A program made the position numbers and the translations under genes. This document shows positions 59,273 through 64,000 of a stretch of 64,000 nt of DNA, piece by piece. A model generated the notes under the pieces. It worked only from the letters and a program-made list of their open reading frames with translations, was not told where the DNA came from and did no database searches. This stretch comes from Eggerthellaceae bacterium (GTDB taxonomy: Bacteria > Actinomycetota > Coriobacteriia > Coriobacteriales > Eggerthellaceae): positions 489,450-553,449 of the forward strand of contig JAAVZC010000001.1 in assembly GCA_022791455.1 (NCBI GenBank), read 5' to 3'. Position 1 is the stretch's first letter. The number at the start of each line of letters is the position of its first letter.

Positions 59273-61807
59273 ATGCAAGATATCCTCGCCGAGAACCAGA
59301 GCCCTGTGGAGCTTCTGGCCCCCGCTGGTAACATGACTGCCCTCCATGCGGCCATCGCCGCCGGGGCGGATGCAGTCTACCTGGGCCTCGACTCCTTCAA
59401 CGCCCGCCGCAATGCCGAAAACTTCACCTTGGAAACGCTGGGAGAGGCCTGCGATTTCGCCCATTTGCGCGGCGCGAGCGTCTACGTTGCCCTGAACATC
59501 GTGGTGCTGCCCGATGAGATGGATGCTGCGCTCGAGTGCGCCCGCCAAGCCTGGCGGGCAGGGGCCGACGCCTTTATCGTGCAGGACATCGGCCTGGCGG
59601 CCCAGCTCACTCGTACCCTTCCCCAGGCGCGGCTGCACATTTCAACCCAGATGAACACGCTGGACTTGAACGGTCTGGCGGCTGCGGCCCGGTTGGGGGC
59701 CAAGCGCGTCACCCTGGGGCGCGAGTTGTCCCTCTGCGAGATCACCATCCTGGCCCAAGCGGCACGAGAAATGGGAATGGAAGTGGAGGCTTTCGTCCAC
59801 GGCGCCCTTTGCATCTGCTACTCCGGCCAATGCTTCATGTCTTCTATGATCGGCGGCCGCTCCGCTAATCGCGGCCTTTGTGCCCAGGCCTGCCGCTTGC
59901 CCTATCAGCTCATCGATTGCAGCACCGGCAAGGCGGCGGATGTGGCCGGGGAGCACCTGCTCTCCCCGAAGGATTTAAGCGGCGCGCCGCTACTGCCGGA
60001 ACTGGTGGCGGCGGGCGTTACCTCGCTCAAGATCGAGGGTCGCATGAAGTCCGCCGAGTATGTGTCCGGGGTGGTGGCCACCTACCGTCAGCTGCTCGAC
60101 CGCGAGGCTGCCCGCAGCGGCAGCGGTGCGGCGACGGTGCAGGAAGAAGAGCGGCTGGCGGAGTCGTTCTCCCGTGGATTCACCACGGCGTACCTGGAAG
60201 GCCAGCGCGGCAACGACATCATGAGCTACCAGCGTCCCAACAACCGCGGCGTACCGGTGGGCAAGGTGGCAGCGGTGAAAAACGGCAGGATCAGCTTCAA
60301 GCCCACGAAAGACCTGGCTCCCCAGGACGTCATCGAGTTCTGGACCCGCAAAGGCCATGAGGCCTATACCCTTTCTGAAGACGATTTCGACAAGGGGGGA
60401 GCGCTGCGCCCGCTTCCGGTGGCCGGCTTGGGCACCGTTCGCGCGGGCGATCGCGTCTTCCGCGTTCGCAGCGCCAAAGCCGCGTTCGAAGACGACGCCT
60501 TCCAACCCCGCATTCCGCTGGATTGCTCGGTTAATGTGCAGATGGGGCGTCCGGTGACCGTGGGCTTCCAGCTGGCGCTCGATGAAGCGTCTTCGCTTCC
60601 GGCGGTGCAGCGCCGCATTCTCTGGCGACTTGTCCAGAAAGGGCTTGGCAGCGTATCGGCGGAAGCGGCCGGTCCGGTCATTGAGCCGGCCCGCTCGCGT
60701 CCTCTCGATGAAGAGGGCATTCGCGCCCACGTGGATCGGCTGGGACAGACCCCGTTTTCCATCAGCGGCTTCCAGCTGCAACTGGACGAGGGCGCCGGCC
60801 TGGGCTTTTCCGCCCTCCACCATGTGCGCGCCGATGCGCTCGATCTTCTGGCCGACGCCCTGCTCGCTCCCTACAAGAACCGGCTGCTCCCGAAAATCCA
60901 GAAGGAGCCCCAGCCGCGCCGCAAAGAGGTGGGGAAGTGCACCATCGCCGTATGGGCTACCAACCCGGTGAACGCCCGCGCTGCGAAGCGCGCCGGTGCC
61001 GACGAGATCATCGTGCCCCTGCTGAACTACCGTCGCGGAACCGCCCAGGTGGCGGGCCAGGTAAGCTCGACGGTGGAATCGGCGGGCTATCCCAAGCAGA
61101 TCACCTTGGCGCTGCCCGTGGTGCATCACGAGGCCTGCGACGGCTCCCGCGAAGGCGCGAAGGGCGATCCCGCCAACCCCGAAAGCGCTGCCATCGCCGG
61201 TGCCTCGCACCTGTTCGTCGAGAGCTTGGGCGGTCTGCAGACCGCCAGTGAAACCGATGCCGAAATCTCTGTGGGCCCGCACCTGCCCCTCTGCAATCGG
61301 CGCGCGCTCGAGGCGGCCGCCGAATTCGGCGCCAGCCGCGCATGGCTTTCGCCCGAGCTCACCCTCGCGCAGATCAAGCAGCTGGGGGAGGAGCGACCCT
61401 TGGAGCTTGGCCTTACGGTCATCGGCAACCAAGAGCTCATGACCTGCGAGCACTGTCTGCTCATGTCCCAGGGCCCCTGCGGTGAGAACTGCGAGAGCTG
61501 CCCCCGCCGCAAGAGCCTCCATGTTCTGCGGGACCGCAAGGGCTATGAGTTCCCCGTCGTCACCGACGAGCTGGGGCGTAGCCATCTCTACAATGCCGTG
61601 CAGCTGGACATCGTTCCGGACATCCCGAGCCTTCTGGCTTCCGGCATCACCGCGTTCATGATCGATGCCGCCCTCATGAACGGGGAAGAGACGGCGCAGG
61701 CGGTCGGCCGCGTGAAGCGGGCGCTGCGCGTCGCGCAGTCCGATGGCAACTCCCTGGCCAAAATGCCCGAAACCACCAGCGGCCACCTCCACCGCGGCGT
61801 CTCCTAA
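59273..61807 (+). CDS. Large U32-family protein (RlhA-like)
   Basis: The N-terminal U32 catalytic region has VELLAPAGNMTALHAAIAAG and the signature EAFVHGALCICYSGQCFMSS, followed by NRGLCAQACRLPY. A collagenase-like DUF3656 region fills the middle. The C-terminal third has a second U32-like part ending in a Cys-rich CEHCLLMSQGPCGENCESCP, which could bind an Fe-S cluster. It has 844 residues. E. coli RlhA, of similar layout, hydroxylates 23S rRNA. The ATG at 59273 follows AAAGGGA. It is a single gene after a terminator. Confidence 0.87.
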   Translation: MQDILAENQSPVELLAPAGNMTALHAAIAAGADAVYLGLDSFNARRNAENFTLETLGEACDFAHLRGASVYVALNIVVLPDEMDAALECARQAWRAGADAFIVQDIGLAAQLTRTLPQARLHISTQMNTLDLNGLAAAARLGAKRVTLGRELSLCEITILAQAAREMGMEVEAFVHGALCICYSGQCFMSSMIGGRSANRGLCAQACRLPYQLIDCSTGKAADVAGEHLLSPKDLSGAPLLPELVAAGVTSLKIEGRMKSAEYVSGVVATYRQLLDREAARSGSGAATVQEEERLAESFSRGFTTAYLEGQRGNDIMSYQRPNNRGVPVGKVAAVKNGRISFKPTKDLAPQDVIEFWTRKGHEAYTLSEDDFDKGGALRPLPVAGLGTVRAGDRVFRVRSAKAAFEDDAFQPRIPLDCSVNVQMGRPVTVGFQLALDEASSLPAVQRRILWRLVQKGLGSVSAEAAGPVIEPARSRPLDEEGIRAHVDRLGQTPFSISGFQLQLDEGAGLGFSALHHVRADALDLLADALLAPYKNRLLPKIQKEPQPRRKEVGKCTIAVWATNPVNARAAKRAGADEIIVPLLNYRRGTAQVAGQVSSTVESAGYPKQITLALPVVHHEACDGSREGAKGDPANPESAAIAGASHLFVESLGGLQTASETDAEISVGPHLPLCNRRALEAAAEFGASRAWLSPELTLAQIKQLGEERPLELGLTVIGNQELMTCEHCLLMSQGPCGENCESCPRRKSLHVLRDRKGYEFPVVTDELGRSHLYNAVQLDIVPDIPSLLASGITAFMIDAALMNGEETAQAVGRVKRALRVAQSDGNSLAKMPETTSGHLHRGVS

Positions 61808-61972
61808 CCTGTCCGCGCCGGCGTGGCCGCGAGGTGTTTCCGATCACCCGCTTTCGCTGCTCGCCTTCGGCTCGTGCGCTTCGCTCCTCGTGCTTTTATG
61901 GGGTGCCCATTCGGGCACCTCTTTCAGTATGTGCTCAGAGTGATCGCAAACACCCCGCGGCCACGCCGGCGC
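61807..61972. repeat. Foldback repeat, family E copy 2
   Basis: The 33-base arms at 61815-61847 and 61940-61972 match as inverted repeats at 31 positions (GCGCCGGCGTGGCCGCG ... on the left). The inner hairpin is GGGTGCCC/GGGCACC. The element starts CCTGTCCGCGCCGG two bases after a stop codon. The arm sequence GTGGCCGCGAGGTGTTT differs from copy 1 (GAGGGCC-CGGGAGGGTTTT), yet each pairs with its own partner. Confidence 0.9.
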
Positions 61973-62006
61973 TTCCTGCTTGGGGTCGGGTGCTTCAGTG
62001 TTTACG

Positions 62007-62051
62007 TCATCTCGACCGGAGGCCGAAGGCCGGAGTGGAGAGATCCCGTGC
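62007..62051. repeat. Short repeat family F copy 2
   Basis: GTCATCTCGACCGGAGGCC, a GGCC pair, GTGGAGAGATCCCGTG and then TGCCGAATGGC repeat the order seen at 24978-25021. Confidence 0.75.
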
Positions 62052-62077
62052 GTGCCGAATGGCAGGTGCGGTCCTTG

Positions 62078-62086
62078 TGCTAGAAT
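62078..62086 (+). promoter_or_regulatory. Extended -10 element before tyrS
   Basis: TGCTAGAAT fits an extended -10 (TG, one base, TAGAAT), 40 bases before the tyrS start. It resembles the elements before tatA, the Mrp gene and the toxin-antitoxin pair. Confidence 0.5.
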
Positions 62087-62126
62087 CTCTGGCGCTCATA
62101 ACCTATATATAAGAAGGAAGCGACTC

Positions 62127-63338
62127 ATGCTCTCACCGGAAGAACAATTGCACATCATCGCCTCGGGCGCGGCGCAAATCGTGCCGGAGGCGGCGTTGCT
62201 CGAAAAGCTCAAGCGGGGCGTTCCCCTGAACATCAAGCTGGGCGTCGACCCCACCGCTCCGGACATCCACCTGGGCCATGCGGTGCCGCTGCGCAAGCTG
62301 CGCCAGTTCCAGGACATGGGCCATCAGGTGACCCTCATCATCGGCGACGGCACCGCCCTCATCGGCGACCCGTCGGGCCGCAACTCCACCCGTCCGCAGC
62401 TCTCTCGCGAGCAGATTCAGGAGAATGCCCAGACCTACGTGGACCAGGCCTTCAAGATTCTTGACCCCGAGAAGACCACGCTGCGATACAACTCCGAGTG
62501 GATCCTCGATCTGGACATGGAGCAGCTGCTCAAGCTGCTGGCAAACTTCACGGTGGCCCGCATCCTGGAGCGCGACGACTTCCACAACCGCTACACCTCC
62601 GGCCAGTCCATCAGCCTTCACGAGTTCCTGTATCCGGTGATGCAGGCCTACGACTCGGTGGTCATCAAGGCCGACGTGGAGCTGGGCGGCACCGACCAGC
62701 TGTTCAACCTGCTGGCCGGCCGCGAGCTCATGGAGAAGATGGGCATGGAGCCGCAGGTGTGCCTCACCCTGCCGCTTCTGGAGGGCACCGACGGCGTGAA
62801 GAAGATGTCGAAGAGCTACGGCAACTACGTGGGCCTCACCGACACCCCCTCCGATATGTTCGGCAAGATCATGTCTATCCCGGACGAGCTGATGGTGAAG
62901 TACTACCGCCTGGCCTCCAACGAATCGGTGGAGGAGATCGACCGCATTGAAGAGGGGCTGGCGAACGATTCGTTGCACCCGAACAAGGTGAAGCGCGCCC
63001 TGGCCCGCAACATTGTGGCCGCCTATTATGACGATGCCGCCGCCCAAGAGGCGGAAGCCGCATTCGATGCGCTGTTCAAGAATCACGAGATTCCGGAAGA
63101 CGTGCCCGAGTTTGCCGCCGATCTTACCCCCAACGACGAGGGGCTTGTCTATCTGGCGAAGTTGATGGCCGACGCTGGCCTTGCCAACAGCGCCGGTGAG
63201 GCTCGTCGGCTGATCGACGGGGGAGGCGTGAAGGTGAACGGGGAGCCACTCGCCCCCAAGACCTACAACCTGGCGCCCCAGGCGCTTCAAGGAGCGGTGA
63301 TCCAAGCCGGTAAGCGTCGTTTCTGCCGTTTGGTCTAA
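62127..63338 (+). CDS. tyrS: Tyrosyl-tRNA synthetase
   Basis: It charges tRNA-Tyr. The HIGH-type motif is IHLGHAVPL and the KMSKS motif is VKKMSKSYGN, with the TyrZ-like start GVDPTAPDIHLG. The C-terminal S4 RNA-binding domain has GEARRLIDGGGVKVNG. It has 403 residues. AGAAGGAAG precedes the ATG at 62127. No T-box is seen upstream. A strong terminator closes the unit. Confidence 0.96.
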   Translation: MLSPEEQLHIIASGAAQIVPEAALLEKLKRGVPLNIKLGVDPTAPDIHLGHAVPLRKLRQFQDMGHQVTLIIGDGTALIGDPSGRNSTRPQLSREQIQENAQTYVDQAFKILDPEKTTLRYNSEWILDLDMEQLLKLLANFTVARILERDDFHNRYTSGQSISLHEFLYPVMQAYDSVVIKADVELGGTDQLFNLLAGRELMEKMGMEPQVCLTLPLLEGTDGVKKMSKSYGNYVGLTDTPSDMFGKIMSIPDELMVKYYRLASNESVEEIDRIEEGLANDSLHPNKVKRALARNIVAAYYDDAAAQEAEAAFDALFKNHEIPEDVPEFAADLTPNDEGLVYLAKLMADAGLANSAGEARRLIDGGGVKVNGEPLAPKTYNLAPQALQGAVIQAGKRRFCRLV

Positions 63339-63377
63339 GAATCGCCTGGTAGACCATTCAATCTCAGGGTAAGTTTT

Positions 63378-63416
63378 AAAGCCCCGCCATCTGTCAGAAT
63401 GGCGGGGCTTTTATCT
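63378..63416 (+). terminator. Terminator after tyrS
   Basis: AAAGCCCCGCCAT and ATGGCGGGGCTTT form a perfect 13-bp stem around eight bases, followed by TATCTTGT. Confidence 0.95.
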
Positions 63417-63463
63417 TGTGTATGGCCATTCGCAAAAAATTTGTGAGTTACGCAAAAAAGTTC

Positions 63464-63490
63464 TTGCAATTCCAAGCCTAAGGATATAAA
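63464..63490 (+). promoter_or_regulatory. rRNA promoter P1
   Basis: TTGCAA follows the block AAAAAAGTTC, with TATAAA 15 bases downstream (or ATAAAT at 16). The upstream A-rich stretch could act as an UP-like element. Confidence 0.55.
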
Positions 63491-63594
63491 TTAATTCACC
63501 CGCGCTTCCAAAGGCGGGCTGTGCAAGCGAATCAGGAATAGCGGTTGCACAGAAGGCAGAAAATCGCCGCTAAGAAATTTTTTCAAAAAAGTTC

Positions 63595-63622
63595 TTGCAA
63601 AGATTGAAAGTTCTGCTAATAT
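63595..63622 (+). promoter_or_regulatory. rRNA promoter P2
   Basis: TTGCAA and TAATAT are separated by 16 bases, with TG before the -10 (TGCTAATAT). The block AAAAAAGTTCTTGCAA is identical to the one at P1. This is the stronger of the two boxes. Confidence 0.7.
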
Positions 63623-63868
63623 TATTCCTTGCGCCGCTCGCAGAGCAGCGCAGCGGGGAACAAGCCCGCGGCACCTTGAAAACCGGATACTGCAGATCGA
63701 TTTCCGAGAGAGATCTCGGAGTCGGAAGAAGAAGTCAGAGTGACATCACTTTCGAATTTAAGACCCTGTCGCCGGAGCAATCCGGCAACAGATTCCTAAA
63801 GATGAACCGAATGAAACGAAAGCCGATCAAGGCTTTTCAAACGAACTGAGGCGGCGACGCCGCTGGTT
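63623..63868 (+). other. rRNA operon leader
   Basis: This gene-free stretch contains CCTTGAAAACCGGATACTGC, similar to conserved segments seen in leaders and spacers of many Gram-positive rRNA operons. It also holds hairpins at 63703-63718 (CCGAGAGAGATCTCGG) and 63851-63863 (GCGGCGACGCCGC), which may serve RNase processing of the precursor. Confidence 0.6.

Positions 63869-64000
<132 letters not shown>

Overview
The window is about 64 kb of GC-rich DNA from what looks like a gut-type actinobacterium of the Coriobacteriia, most likely family Eggerthellaceae. The clues are the 5' end of a 16S rRNA gene at 63869-64000, a four-gene DMSO-reductase-family respiratory operon with a Tat signal, a class B sortase, a lysyl-tRNA synthetase with an added tRNA-binding domain, and uniformly high GC with tightly packed operons. 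The family is an inference from a short stretch of 16S and gene content. The genus cannot be fixed here.

Layout. 1-16.8 kb: the tail of an unidentified helix-hairpin-helix protein, hisE-glmM, a sodium symporter, a divergent polyphosphate pair (ppk1 and polyphosphate:AMP phosphotransferase), a 39-residue membrane peptide, srtB overlapping purF, then purM-purN, an XdhC protein, purH and a UPF0104 membrane protein. 17-25 kb: tRNA-Pro, a methyltransferase, tatA, greA-lysS, a potassium channel and clpC behind a CIRCE-like site. 25-32.8 kb: an orphan NrfD-type anchor, a GntR regulator and a stomatin-like protein, followed by the molybdoenzyme operon (catalytic, Fe-S, NrfD and TorD-like chaperone genes). 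The orphan anchor and the operon carry the same 14-bp palindrome in their promoter regions. 32.8-34 kb: a HEPN/MNT toxin-antitoxin pair of lower GC, in which the antitoxin is fused to an AbrB DNA-binding domain and is preceded by a perfect palindrome. 34-42.5 kb: ispD-ispF, cysS, a U32 protein, metF, a detached MetH activation domain and metH. 42.5-51.4 kb: a small unknown gene, an Mrp ATPase, tRNA-Ala, glutaminase, an EF-G-like GTPase and a three-piece glutamate synthase. 51.4-63.4 kb: an FKBP isomerase, argG behind an arginine-rich leader peptide, argH, a class A penicillin-binding protein, a lipoprotein, a large U32 protein and tyrS. 63.4-64 kb: tandem rRNA promoters and the start of 16S.

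Working together: the purine genes cover PurF, PurM, PurN and PurH steps. ArgG and ArgH complete arginine synthesis. Glutaminase and glutamate synthase handle glutamine and glutamate nitrogen. MetF, the activation protein and MetH form a folate/B12 methionine module. Ppk1 and the AMP phosphotransferase connect polyphosphate to adenylates. The molybdoenzyme operon is an anaerobic respiratory unit matured by the TorD-like chaperone and exported by the Tat system, for which tatA is present.

The intergenic DNA is unusually rich in foldback repeats of at least five families. Copies of one family share a core but carry different outer arms that still pair within each copy. The strongest candidates for undescribed biology are the AbrB-fused MNT antitoxin with its operator, the arginine leader of argG, the palindrome shared by two respiratory loci, and these self-complementary repeats.
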